This document shows positions 8,508 to 17,025 of a stretch of 19,158 nucleotides of DNA, in pieces; the stretch's first letter is position 1; each line of letters starts with the position of its first letter. The stretch is from the NCBI GenBank assembly GCA_013152215.1, contig JAADGT010000163.1:1-19158 (forward strand). The letters run 5' to 3'. Position numbers and translations under genes: made by a program. The notes under the pieces were generated by a model. It ran no database searches, was not told where the DNA came from, and saw nothing but the letters and a program-made list of their open reading frames with translations. The stretch comes from Deltaproteobacteria bacterium (GTDB taxonomy: Bacteria > Desulfobacterota > Deferrisomatia > Deferrisomatales > Deferrisomataceae).

Positions 8508-9653
8508 GTGGCCCCGAACGACCGTGACGCAGCCGAAGAGTCCCTGGACCACCTCCGGGCCGAGATCGACCGGATCGACCGGGCCCTGGTGGAGCTCCTG
8601 GCCGAACGCCGACGGGTGGTGGGCCGGGTGGCCGAGCACAAGCGGCGGCAGGGGCTGCCCGTGTACCACCCCGCCCGGGAGGAGGACCTGATCTCCCGGC
8701 GCCGGGACCAGGCCCGGGCGGCCGGGCTGGATCCCGACCTGGTGGAGGACGTGTTCCGCCGCATCGTTCGTGCCTCCCGGGTGGTCCAGGCCAAGGGGTT
8801 CCGGGCCCCGGGGGTGCGGCAGGGGGCCCGGGTGCTGGTGGTGGGGGGCAGGGGAGCCATGGGGACCCGGGTCGTGGGGTGGTTCTCGGCCGCCGGCTAT
8901 CCTACCGAGGTGCTGGAGCGGGACGAGTGGGCCCGGGCGGCCCAGAAGGCCCGCGGCGCCGATCTGGCCGTGCTGGCCGTGCCGATCCGGGCGACGGCCG
9001 AGGTGGCGGCCCGCCTCGCGCCCCACCTGCCGGAGGGGTGCGTGATGTGCGACCTGGCCAGCCTGAAGGTCGATCCGGTCCGGGCCATGCTCGAGGCCCA
9101 CCCCGGCCCGGTGCTGGGGCTGCACCCCATGTTCGGCCCCACCACCCAGAGCCTGGACAAGCAGGTGGTGGTGGCCACCCCGGCCCGGTTCCCGGAGCGG
9201 TCGGAGTGGGTGCTGGAGCAGCTGAGCGCCTGGGGCGCGGTGGTGGTCCGGTCGACGCCGGAGGAGCACGACGAGATCATGGGGGTGGTGCAGGCGCTCC
9301 GGCACTTCGCCACCTTCGTGTTCGGCCGGTTCCTGTCCCGGGCGGGGGTGGATCTGGACCGCACCCTGGAGGTGTCGAGCCCGATCTACCGGCTGGAGCT
9401 GGGCATGGTGGGCCGGCTGTTCGCCCAGGATCCCGAGCTGTACGCCGACATCATGCTGGCCACCCCCGAGCGGCGCCGGCTGCTCAGGCGGTTTCTGGAC
9501 GAGGCCGCGGACACCGCCCGGTTCCTGAACGAGGACGGCCGCGAGGAGCTGATCCGGGAGTTCCGCCGGGTGGCCGAGTGGTTCGGGCCCTTCGGGGACC
9601 AGGCCATCCGGGAGAGCTCCTATCTCATCGAGAAGCTGGTGGAGAGGTTCTGA
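8508..9653 (+). CDS. tyrA: Bifunctional chorismate mutase/prephenate dehydrogenase (T-protein)
   Basis: Converts chorismate to prephenate and then prephenate to 4-hydroxyphenylpyruvate with NAD, the committed steps to tyrosine. The 381-residue protein has an AroQ-type chorismate mutase domain (about 10-95) with the expected R17, the R34-R36 cluster, K45 and E58 region, then a Rossmann fold beginning GGRGAMG (113-119), H206 in HPMFGP (equivalent to the catalytic His of E. coli TyrA), QALRHFATF (262-270) and SPIYRLELGMVGRLFAQDPE (291-310). Domain order and motifs closely match the enteric T-protein rather than a free-standing TyrA. No ACT domain is present. Start is GTG 8508, with GGAG at 8495-8498. 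The LUD gene follows after 20 bp, probably in one operon. Confidence 0.94.
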   Translation: MAPNDRDAAEESLDHLRAEIDRIDRALVELLAERRRVVGRVAEHKRRQGLPVYHPAREEDLISRRRDQARAAGLDPDLVEDVFRRIVRASRVVQAKGFRAPGVRQGARVLVVGGRGAMGTRVVGWFSAAGYPTEVLERDEWARAAQKARGADLAVLAVPIRATAEVAARLAPHLPEGCVMCDLASLKVDPVRAMLEAHPGPVLGLHPMFGPTTQSLDKQVVVATPARFPERSEWVLEQLSAWGAVVVRSTPEEHDEIMGVVQALRHFATFVFGRFLSRAGVDLDRTLEVSSPIYRLELGMVGRLFAQDPELYADIMLATPERRRLLRRFLDEAADTARFLNEDGREELIREFRRVAEWFGPFGDQAIRESSYLIEKLVERF

Positions 9654-9673
9654 CGGCCGAGGAGGAAACAGTC

Positions 9674-10315
9674 ATGAACGAGCACGCGCGGTGGCAGATG
9701 GAGCGGCGTCTGGAGGCTGCGGCCGGGGCGCTGGAGGAGAACGGGTTCGCGGTGTGGGTGTGTCGGGACCGGCGCGAGGCCGCGGAGCGGATCGTGGCCG
9801 AGGCCGAGGGCGCCCGCACGGTGGGGTTCGGCGGGTCGGTGTCCCTGGTGGAGCTGGGGCTGCCCGACCGGATGGCCTCGTTGGGCAAGGAGTGCCTGAT
9901 CCACGGCGCACCGGGGCTGTCTCTGGACGAACGGGTCGAGATCATGCGGCGACAGCTCACCTGCGACCTGTTCCTGTGCGGGGCGAACGCCGTGACCCTG
10001 GACGGCCGGATCGTGAACGTGGACGCCACCGGCAACCGGGTGGGCGCCCTGGCGTTCGGGCCCCGGAAGGTCCGGGTGGTGGCCGGGGCCAACAAGGTGG
10101 TGGGGTCCGTGGACGAGGCCTTGGCCCGGGTGCGGGCCTGGGCGGCCCCGCCCAACGCCCGCAGGCTCGGGTTCCGAACCCCCTGCGCGGAGACCGGGCG
10201 GTGCGTGGACTGCCGCAGCCCGGACCGGATCTGCCGCATCGTGCAGGTGCTGGAGCGGCGGCCCCGCCTCACCGACCTGGGCGTGATCCTGGTGGCCGAG
10301 CCCCTGGGGCTGTGA
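9674..10315 (+). CDS. LUD-domain (lactate utilisation, DUF162-type) protein with C-terminal Cys cluster
   Basis: A 213-residue member of the LUD superfamily, with the typical GFGGSVSLVELGL motif (51-63), DLFLCGANAVTLDGRIVNVD (98-117) and a GANKVV segment (138-143). After the domain come four cysteines, C171, C177, C180 and C187 (spacing Cx5Cx2Cx6C), which could bind an Fe-S cluster. LutC/LutB of lactate oxidation share the domain, but there is no LutA or LutB here, so lactate oxidation is not supported. Short stand-alone LUD proteins like this have no firm function known to me. ATG 9674 is preceded by AGGAGG at 9660-9665, 8 nt away; the longer open frame upstream is a shadow of tyrA. Co-directional with tyrA. 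Confidence 0.85.
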   Translation: MNEHARWQMERRLEAAAGALEENGFAVWVCRDRREAAERIVAEAEGARTVGFGGSVSLVELGLPDRMASLGKECLIHGAPGLSLDERVEIMRRQLTCDLFLCGANAVTLDGRIVNVDATGNRVGALAFGPRKVRVVAGANKVVGSVDEALARVRAWAAPPNARRLGFRTPCAETGRCVDCRSPDRICRIVQVLERRPRLTDLGVILVAEPLGL

Positions 10316-10434
10316 CACCGGGTTGCATTCAAACGGAGGGCCCTCGGGGGCAGGCCCCTCGCCCGGCGCTCCGGCAGGCCCCTTGCCCCGTCGGTTCAGG
10401 GGTCCGATAGTTTCGAGCGCAGCTCGGTATGAAC

Positions 10435-10478
10435 AAAAAAACGGGCCCCAGGGAGGCAGAGGACTCCACCGGGGCCCG
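10435..10478 (-). terminator. Intrinsic terminator of the fusA/P-loop operon
   Basis: Stem CGGGCCCC (10442-10449) pairs with GGGGCCCG (10471-10478) around a 21-nt loop. Read on the minus strand, the stem is followed at once by seven T residues (10441-10435). It lies about 30 bp beyond the stop of the P-loop gene. No comparable terminator for the convergent tyrA-LUD operon was found in 10316-10434. Confidence 0.85.
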
Positions 10479-10506
10479 CTCTTCGGGGGGAAGGGACGGA
10501 GGAAAA

Positions 10507-11199
10507 CTAACTGGATGCCTTGAGCAGGAACGTGCGCGGGTCCAGGCTCAGAGGGGGCGCGCCCTCGGCCGCGCCCGGGGCCTGGATCACGTGGAGCTCG
10601 ATGCCCCCGTCGCCGGGCTGCAGGCCCAGGGCCAGCTGGACCTTGGGCAGCAGGGGATCCACGGCGTGGCGCAGGTCGCCCTTGTCCCGGTGGGTGCGCA
10701 CGGCCGCCCAGACCTTGAGGCCGCGGGTACGGGCGAACTCGGCCAGCTCCTCGAGCACCTCGTCGAGGTTGTCGGACTCGGCGTCGAGGCCGTCCACCAC
10801 GACGGTGCGCGGGGCGAAGATGTTCTGCTCCACCAGGTCGGTCAGCCGCTCCTCAAGCTTCTGGACCGTGAAGCTCTGGACCCGGAAGGTCATGATCATG
10901 CGGTTGCGCTCGGCCTCGGCCCACACCTCGCGGGCCCGTTCCAGGTCGTAGCCCTCGGCCAGGTCCCGGAACAGCTCCTCGTACCAGGCCTTCACGTGGC
11001 TCACGGTGTCGCCGATGCTCACGTGGAGCACCGGGGTGTCCCGGAACAGGTTGTCCAGGGCCACCTGGATCAGGAAGGCGGTCTTCCCGGTGCCGGCCCG
11101 GGCCGCCACCAGGCCCAGGCCCCCGGGCACCAGGCCGCCGTCCCGGGTCTGATCGAGGATCCGCAAGGGGTTGCGGGCCACCAGTTCGCTCTTCAACAT
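10507..11199 (-). CDS. RecA/KaiC-like P-loop NTPase, function unknown
   Basis: A 230-residue single-domain protein. It has a Walker A-like AARAGTGKTA at 32-41 (A33 replaces the first Gly of GxxxxGKT) and a Walker B-like TVVVDG at 132-137, with a RecA/KaiC/DnaB-type order of strands. The opening MLKSELVARNPLRIL matches the style of uncharacterised P-loop proteins I associate with deltaproteobacteria. No membrane segment or extra domain is seen. ATG 11199 is chosen because AGGAG lies 7 nt upstream; ATG 11238 would add 13 residues but has no ribosome site. It begins 53 bp after fusA, shares its promoter and ends at the terminator near 10435, so it should be co-expressed with a translation factor. 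Target unknown. Confidence 0.8.
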   Translation of the reverse strand: MLKSELVARNPLRILDQTRDGGLVPGGLGLVAARAGTGKTAFLIQVALDNLFRDTPVLHVSIGDTVSHVKAWYEELFRDLAEGYDLERAREVWAEAERNRMIMTFRVQSFTVQKLEERLTDLVEQNIFAPRTVVVDGLDAESDNLDEVLEELAEFARTRGLKVWAAVRTHRDKGDLRHAVDPLLPKVQLALGLQPGDGGIELHVIQAPGAAEGAPPLSLDPRTFLLKASS

Positions 11200-11252
11200 G
11201 CGGGAACTCCTGTCGCTCAGTCGGATGAGAGAGCCCATCGGCCGGCCTGCCG

Positions 11253-13343
<2,091 letters not shown>

Positions 13344-13383
13344 TTCCTCTGCTCCTAGAATGGTTCCAAAGATTTCCCTTTCC

Positions 13384-13437
13384 GCCCGGCCCGGCGCCGC
13401 TTTTCGGTTCCCCCCGAAGAACGGCCCGGCCCGGCGC
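13384..13437 (-). repeat. Two 14-bp direct repeats in the fusA leader
   Basis: GCCCGGCCCGGCGC occurs at 13384-13397 and 13424-13437, exactly 40 bp apart, with a small TTCGG/CCGAA hairpin (13403-13418) between. Both copies lie in the roughly 100-nt untranslated leader predicted for fusA. They may be an operator or RNA structure, or chance in GC-rich DNA. Confidence 0.5.
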
Positions 13438-13451
13438 GAAAAGAGTCGGGC

Positions 13452-13480
13452 TTTATACGGGCCCGGCCGGTGGGTGTCAA
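13452..13480 (-). promoter_or_regulatory. Strong sigma70-type promoter of fusA
   Basis: The minus strand has TTGACA (13480-13475), a 17-nt spacer and TATAAA (13457-13452). The -35 is perfect and the -10 is 5/6, in a GC-rich background where such a match is unlikely by chance. It predicts transcription from about 13445 and a leader of about 100 nt. Confidence 0.85.
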
Positions 13481-13500
13481 GGAAAAAGTGGGGAGCCACC

Positions 13501-13539
13501 CCAAAAGAAAGACGGGCTGCCGGCACCCGGCAGCCCGTC
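13501..13539 (-). terminator. Intrinsic terminator of the hydroxyacyl-CoA dehydrogenase gene
   Basis: A perfect 13-bp stem (13511-13523 with 13527-13539; arm GACGGGCTGCCGG) with a 3-nt loop. On the minus strand it is followed by TTTCTTTTGG. A smaller hairpin (TGGGG/CCCCA, 13489-13503) followed by five Ts may serve as a back-up. It insulates fusA from the gene upstream. Confidence 0.9.
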
Positions 13540-13567
13540 GAAGCGGCCCAGGGGACGTTGCCCAGGG

Positions 13568-14698
13568 TCAGCCCAGGTCCCAGGGGGCGGGCACCCCGTC
13601 CTTGAACAGCGCCGGCACCCGGAAGTACCCCTCCTCGTCGGCCAGCCGCACCAGCCGGGCGGCCTCGTCCATGCCCAGCTCGTTCATCAGGGCGAACGGG
13701 CCCTTGGGCCAGGCCAGGGCGGTCTTCACCCCCAGCTCCAGGTCGCCCAGGCTCACCACCTCCCGGTCCACCAGGTGGGTGGCGATCGAGAAGATCGCGC
13801 CCAGGAGCCGGTCGCGCACCCGGGCCCGCACCTCGGGGTCGGTGCTCACCGGGCCGTCCTCCAGGTTCCAGGGCTGGCCCGACTCGAACTGGCGCTTGAG
13901 GGCCTCGGGCACCGGCGGGTACCCGATGTCGGTATCGCCCAGGTACTCCACCATGGACACGGCCGCGTGGTAGGCCGTGCCCAGGCCCGAGCCGTTCTGC
14001 ACCCACATGATCCCGAACCGGACCCCCAGGGCCTCCTTGGAGATGTCGTCCAGGGTGGCCACGTTGTAGGTCTGGCCGTCGTAGAACGAGTCGAGCACGT
14101 TGTAGCTGGCGATGAAGATCGGGTTGATCGCGAACCCGGGGAAGTCCTTGACCGTGATCGCCACCTTGCGGTTCTGGCGGGCGAACTCCATGAGGGCCTG
14201 GTAGGTCTCGTCCGATGTGTGCTTCGAGCGAATCACCTCCACCAGCTTGTTCACGTTGGCCGGGAAGAAGTAGTGGAGGCCGGCGGTGCGCTCGGGCCGG
14301 TCCACCCGCTCCATGAGCTTTTCGATCAGGAACGTGGAGGTGTTGCTGACCAGGATCGCGTCGGGCCGGCAGTGCTTCGACAGGTCCTCGAACACCTGGA
14401 TCTTCAGGTCCATCTTCTCCACCGCGGCCTCGATCACCAGGTCGCAGTCGGCCAGGCCCTCGTAGGTGCTGGTGCCGGTGATCCGGGAGGTGATCTGATC
14501 CATCTGCTCCTGGGTCATCTTGCCCTTTTCCACGCGTTTGCGCAGGGCCCCCACCACGAACCGGTCGTACATCTTCTGGACCAGCTCGTCGTTGAGCTCC
14601 TTGTACACCACGTCGTAGCCCGAGGACGCGGCGTTCAGCCCGATGGCCGAACCCATCACCCCGAAACCGACGATGCCCACTTTCCGGATCTCTGCCAT
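13568..14698 (-). CDS. 3-hydroxyacyl-CoA dehydrogenase family protein
   Basis: NAD-dependent oxidation of 3-hydroxyacyl-CoA, or the reverse reduction. The 376-residue protein has a Rossmann GFGVMG motif (11-16), SNTS at 118-121, and the His/Glu pair H142 and E154 at the 12-residue spacing of the catalytic dyad in known enzymes. The usual HFFNP is changed to HYFFP, so the customary Asn is lost. PGFAINP (around 185) and two C-terminal helical domains follow. It is a stand-alone dehydrogenase without an enoyl-CoA hydratase domain. ATG 14698 is preceded by a GAGGAGGA ribosome site a few bases upstream. It is monocistronic: own promoter upstream and strong terminator downstream. With no acyl-CoA genes beside it, the substrate (fatty acid, aromatic-derived or butyrate-type) is open. 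Confidence 0.88.
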   Translation of the reverse strand: MAEIRKVGIVGFGVMGSAIGLNAASSGYDVVYKELNDELVQKMYDRFVVGALRKRVEKGKMTQEQMDQITSRITGTSTYEGLADCDLVIEAAVEKMDLKIQVFEDLSKHCRPDAILVSNTSTFLIEKLMERVDRPERTAGLHYFFPANVNKLVEVIRSKHTSDETYQALMEFARQNRKVAITVKDFPGFAINPIFIASYNVLDSFYDGQTYNVATLDDISKEALGVRFGIMWVQNGSGLGTAYHAAVSMVEYLGDTDIGYPPVPEALKRQFESGQPWNLEDGPVSTDPEVRARVRDRLLGAIFSIATHLVDREVVSLGDLELGVKTALAWPKGPFALMNELGMDEAARLVRLADEEGYFRVPALFKDGVPAPWDLG

Positions 14699-14758
14699 GG
14701 TCCTCCTCCTCTCGCTTCGGAAACGCGGTTCGCCCGCCTCATGTGAACCAGGGCGCCC

Positions 14759-14767
14759 AGCATACCA
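14759..14767 (-). promoter_or_regulatory. Extended -10 promoter of the dehydrogenase gene
   Basis: The minus strand reads TGGTATGCT (TG-n extended -10 plus TATGCT), with a weak TTTCTT at the -35 position (14787-14782) across a 17-nt spacer. It lies about 60 nt upstream of the start codon. Confidence 0.45.
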
Positions 14768-14807
14768 AACGGACGGTAGGGAAGAAAGGGGAGGGGGAGC
14801 CCCCATC

Positions 14808-14824
14808 CGGCCCCTGTGGGGCCG
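14808..14824 (-). terminator. Hairpin that may end the ABC operon
   Basis: A perfect 7-bp stem CGGCCCC/GGGGCCG with loop TGT, next to a second GGGGG/CCCCC palindrome at 14793-14804. No clear T-run follows on the minus strand, so termination is tentative. It is the best candidate between the ABC ATPase stop and the next gene. Confidence 0.3.
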
Positions 14825-14882
14825 TACAGCGGGAAGGATAACTTTCGTTGGTCCGGGGCCTTCACGCTGGAGGCATGGGTTT

Positions 14883-14997
14883 CAGGGGCCAGAATTCAGG
14901 GGACAGGAGCCAGAAGAAGGGCAAAGACACTGTGGCCAAAGCGACGTCGTGGGACCACGACCCCGTCCACTGACATCCGTCCTCTGACCCCTGATCC
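14883..14997. repeat. Inverted pair of 7-bp-period arrays around a hairpin
   Basis: Left array 14883-14917: five 7-bp units each beginning CAG. Right array 14970-14997: four 7-bp units beginning CTG or CCG. Read on opposite strands both are CTG-N-[CT]-rich units of one family. The best-matching arms are TCAGGGGCCAGA (14882-14893) and TCTGACCCCTGA (14983-14994), 11 of 12 complementary. Between them lies a GTCGTG/CACGAC hairpin (14946-14961). Confidence 0.7.
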
Positions 14998-15034
14998 CCA
15001 TGCCCCCCGAAGCCTTGGCGTCGGGATCAGGAGC

Positions 15035-15066
15035 CGCCCGGCCGCCTAGCAGCCTAGCCGCCCAGC
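15035..15066. repeat. 8-bp-period tandem array (locus B)
   Basis: Cores CCGG, CTAG, CTAG and CCAG start at 15038, 15046, 15054 and 15062, an exact 8-bp period with C[CT]AGC units. Same family and orientation as locus A. Confidence 0.7.
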
Positions 15067-15080
15067 GGGCCGAAGGCCCC

Positions 15081-15101
15081 CGACCAACGACCGACGACCG
15101 A
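15081..15101. repeat. 7-bp tandem repeat, CGACC[AG]A x3
   Basis: Three consecutive units: CGACCAA, CGACCGA and CGACCGA. A different heptad from the CTG family nearby, 14 bp after locus B and 40 bp before the end of the ATPase gene. Confidence 0.7.
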
Positions 15102-15141
15102 AGTTACCGGGAAGGTCCGCCCGTATGCGAACAGAGTTTGG

Positions 15142-15939
15142 TCAGGCCAGGAGCATCCGGTCCGACAGCCCCTCGTCGTCGGTGCGGACCTCGTGGAACT
15201 TGTCGAGCAGGTCCTTCACGGTCAGACCCCGGCGCTCCTCCCCCGACACGTCGAGGATGATCCGGCCCCGGTGCATCATGATGGTCCGGTTGCCGTGGCG
15301 CAGGGCCTGCTCCATGTTGTGGGTGACCATCAGGGTGGTGAGCCGGTCGCGCTCCACGAGCCGGTCGGTGAGGTCCATTACCAGGTGGGCGGTCTTGGGG
15401 TCCAGGGCGGCGGTGTGCTCGTCCAGGAGCAGGATCTTGGGCCGACGGATGGTGGCCATCAGCAGGGTGATGGACTGGCGCTGGCCCCCCGACAGCAGCC
15501 CCACCGGGTCTTTGAGACGGTTCTCCAGCCCGAGGCCCAGGCTGGCGAGCAGGGCCCGAAACTCCTCCCGGTCGCCGCCCCTCACCCCGGGGGCCAGGCC
15601 CCGGCGCAGGCCGCGGCGGGCCGCGATCGCCAGGTTCTCCTCGATGGTCATGGATGCGGCCGTGCCCTTCAGGGGGTCCTGGAACACCCGGCCGATGTGC
15701 CGGGCCCGGACGTGCTCGGGCAGGCGGGTCACGTCGCGGCCGTCGATCCGGATCGAGCCCGCGTCCACCGGGAAGGCGCCGGCCACGGCGTTCAAAAGGG
15801 TGGACTTGCCCGCGCCGTTCGAGCCGATCACGGTGACGAAGTCCCCGTCGGCCACGTGCAGGTCCACGCCCGACAGGGCCACGTTCTCGTTCACGCTGCC
15901 CCGGTGGAAGATCTTGACGAGCCCTTCGATCTGGATCAC
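15142..15939 (-). CDS. ABC importer ATP-binding protein (TrpXYZ-like class)
   Basis: Cytoplasmic ATPase that drives the importer encoded by the next two genes. The 265-residue protein has Walker A GSNGAGKST (39-47), Q-loop Q87, signature LSGGQ (149-153), Walker B ILLLDEH (169-175, with His after the catalytic Glu) and H-loop H207. The HRGSVNENVALSGVDL opening and long A-loop region are typical of the COG1101-type ATPases paired with BPD_transp_2 permeases and COG2984 binding proteins. It starts with GTG 15939, overlapping the permease stop by 4 bp (GTGA), with GGAGGG at 15947-15952, so translation is coupled. Last gene of the operon. Confidence 0.92.
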   Translation of the reverse strand: MIQIEGLVKIFHRGSVNENVALSGVDLHVADGDFVTVIGSNGAGKSTLLNAVAGAFPVDAGSIRIDGRDVTRLPEHVRARHIGRVFQDPLKGTAASMTIEENLAIAARRGLRRGLAPGVRGGDREEFRALLASLGLGLENRLKDPVGLLSGGQRQSITLLMATIRRPKILLLDEHTAALDPKTAHLVMDLTDRLVERDRLTTLMVTHNMEQALRHGNRTIMMHRGRIILDVSGEERRGLTVKDLLDKFHEVRTDDEGLSDRMLLA

Positions 15940-16835
15940 GCCACCGCCCTCCGCCGCAACAGCTTGGAGCGCAGCCCCGGTACCCCCAGGGCCACGACCA
16001 CGAGCACGGCCGTGATCAGGTTCAGGTCGCTGGGGGTGAGCGCCAGGTCGCCGAACCGCACGGACAGGGCCGTGGCGATGGCCAGGCGGTACACCACCGA
16101 GCCCAGCACCACGCCGATCAGCGCCCGGCCCACCGAACCGTCGCCCACCAGGGCCTCACCCAGGATCACCGAGGCCAGCCCGGCCACGATGGTGCCCACC
16201 CCCATGCCCACGTCGGCCGAGCCCTGGCTCTGGGCCACCAGGGCCCCCGACAGGGCCACCAAGCCGTTCGAAAGGGCCAGGCCCAGCATCACCGTGAACG
16301 TGGTGTTCACGCCCTGGGCCGTGATCATGGCCGGGTTGTCGCCGGTGGCCCGCAGGGCCAGGCCCAGCTCGGTGTGGAGGAACCACCACAGGAGCACCCC
16401 GCACACCAGCACCACCGCCGCGAACACCAGGGGGTAGAGGATGTGGTTGGGCAGGCCCCGGCCCTCCAGGGGGGCGAACACCGTGGGCTCGGTGAGCAGG
16501 GTGATGTTGGGTCGGCCCATCACCCGCAGGTTCACCGAGTACAGGGCGATCATGGTCAGGATCGAGGCCAGCAGGTGCAGGATGCGCAGCTTGGTGGCCA
16601 GGAACGCGGTGACCCATCCGGCCACCATGCCCGCGACCACCCCCAGCGCGATCGAGACGTAGGGGTCGCCGCCGGTGGTGATCCAGGTGGCCGACACCGC
16701 AGCCCCCAGGGGCAGCGACCCGTCCACCGTCAGGTCGGGAAAGTCGAGCACCCGGAACGTCAGGTACACGCCCAGCGCCATCAGGGCGTAGGCGAACCCC
16801 TGCTCCAGGGCTCCCATGAAGGTGTAAAAGCTCAA
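15936..16835 (-). CDS. ABC importer permease (BPD_transp_2, TrpY-like)
   Basis: Inner-membrane channel subunit, 299 residues, with about eight to nine hydrophobic segments spread over the whole length and the LDFPDLTVDGSLPLGAA motif near residues 30-46 that marks this permease group. The start is TTG 16835: AGGAG at 16842-16846 lies 6 nt upstream, whereas the first in-frame ATG (16817) has no suitably placed ribosome site. It overlaps the ATPase gene by 4 bp. The 190-bp gap to the upstream binding-protein gene is unusually long for this operon and is filled with repeats and a large hairpin. Substrate is inferred from the binding protein and from trpS next door. Confidence 0.9.
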   Translation of the reverse strand: MSFYTFMGALEQGFAYALMALGVYLTFRVLDFPDLTVDGSLPLGAAVSATWITTGGDPYVSIALGVVAGMVAGWVTAFLATKLRILHLLASILTMIALYSVNLRVMGRPNITLLTEPTVFAPLEGRGLPNHILYPLVFAAVVLVCGVLLWWFLHTELGLALRATGDNPAMITAQGVNTTFTVMLGLALSNGLVALSGALVAQSQGSADVGMGVGTIVAGLASVILGEALVGDGSVGRALIGVVLGSVVYRLAIATALSVRFGDLALTPSDLNLITAVLVVVALGVPGLRSKLLRRRAVA

Positions 16836-16849
16836 TGCGGTCTCCTATT

Positions 16850-16876
16850 GGCTGGGCGGCTGGGCATCTGGGCGGC
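16850..16876. repeat. 8-bp-period tandem array (locus C, inverted)
   Basis: Units GGCTGGGC, GGCTGGGC, ATCTGGGC plus a partial unit; CTGG cores at 16852, 16860 and 16868. It is the reverse orientation of loci A, B and D. It starts 4 nt from the permease ribosome site. Confidence 0.7.
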
Positions 16877-16899
16877 CTGCGGGTTGCTGCCGAGCCCTT

Positions 16900-16960
16900 G
16901 GAGGGGCATGGGGCCTGGTTCCGGCCGCGCGCGGCTCTCCACCTAGCCCCACGCCCCTCC
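16900..16960 (-). promoter_or_regulatory. Large intra-operon hairpin between binding-protein and permease genes
   Basis: Arms 16900-16918 and 16942-16960 are complementary at 16 of 19 positions (outer GGAGGGGC/GCCCCTCC perfect), and the loop holds a self-complementary GCCGCGCGCGGC (16924-16935). There is no T-run after it on the minus strand, so it is more like an mRNA-stability or processing element than a terminator. It lies between two oppositely oriented 8-bp arrays. Confidence 0.6.
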
Positions 16961-16984
16961 GCCGAAACCAAGCGGCTGGGGGCT

Positions 16985-17024
16985 TTCCAGCCTTCCAGCC
17001 TTCTAGCCTTCCAGCTTTCCAGCC
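16985..17024. repeat. 8-bp-period tandem array (locus D)
   Basis: Five units with CCAG, CCAG, CTAG, CCAG and CCAG cores at 16987, 16995, 17003, 17011 and 17019, an exact 8-bp period. The most regular copy of the family. It ends 1 bp before the stop codon of the binding-protein gene. Confidence 0.8.
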
Positions 17025-17025
17025 C

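Larger units (their letters stand above)
14699..15141. other. 443-bp gene-free region packed with short-period repeats
   Basis: Between the dehydrogenase start and the ABC ATPase stop. It holds an extended -10 promoter (14759), GC hairpins (about 14793-14824), an inverted pair of 7-bp-period arrays (14883-14997), an 8-bp-period array (15035-15066) and another 7-bp-period array (15081-15101). No convincing coding frame was found. Confidence 0.75.

Noticed and set aside
8346..9305. Upstream extension of the Wzi-like frame to a start at 9305
   Set aside because: The extension runs antisense through tyrA, lacks family similarity and precedes a clear signal peptide and ribosome site at 8345.
10350..10383. 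GCAGGCCCCT direct repeat pair after the LUD gene
   Set aside because: Only two copies in a GC-rich gap, no period or structure shared with other loci; likely chance.
13344..14006. Upstream extension of the fusA frame to 14006
   Set aside because: It crosses a perfect terminator hairpin and a consensus promoter, and EF-G starts naturally at 13343.
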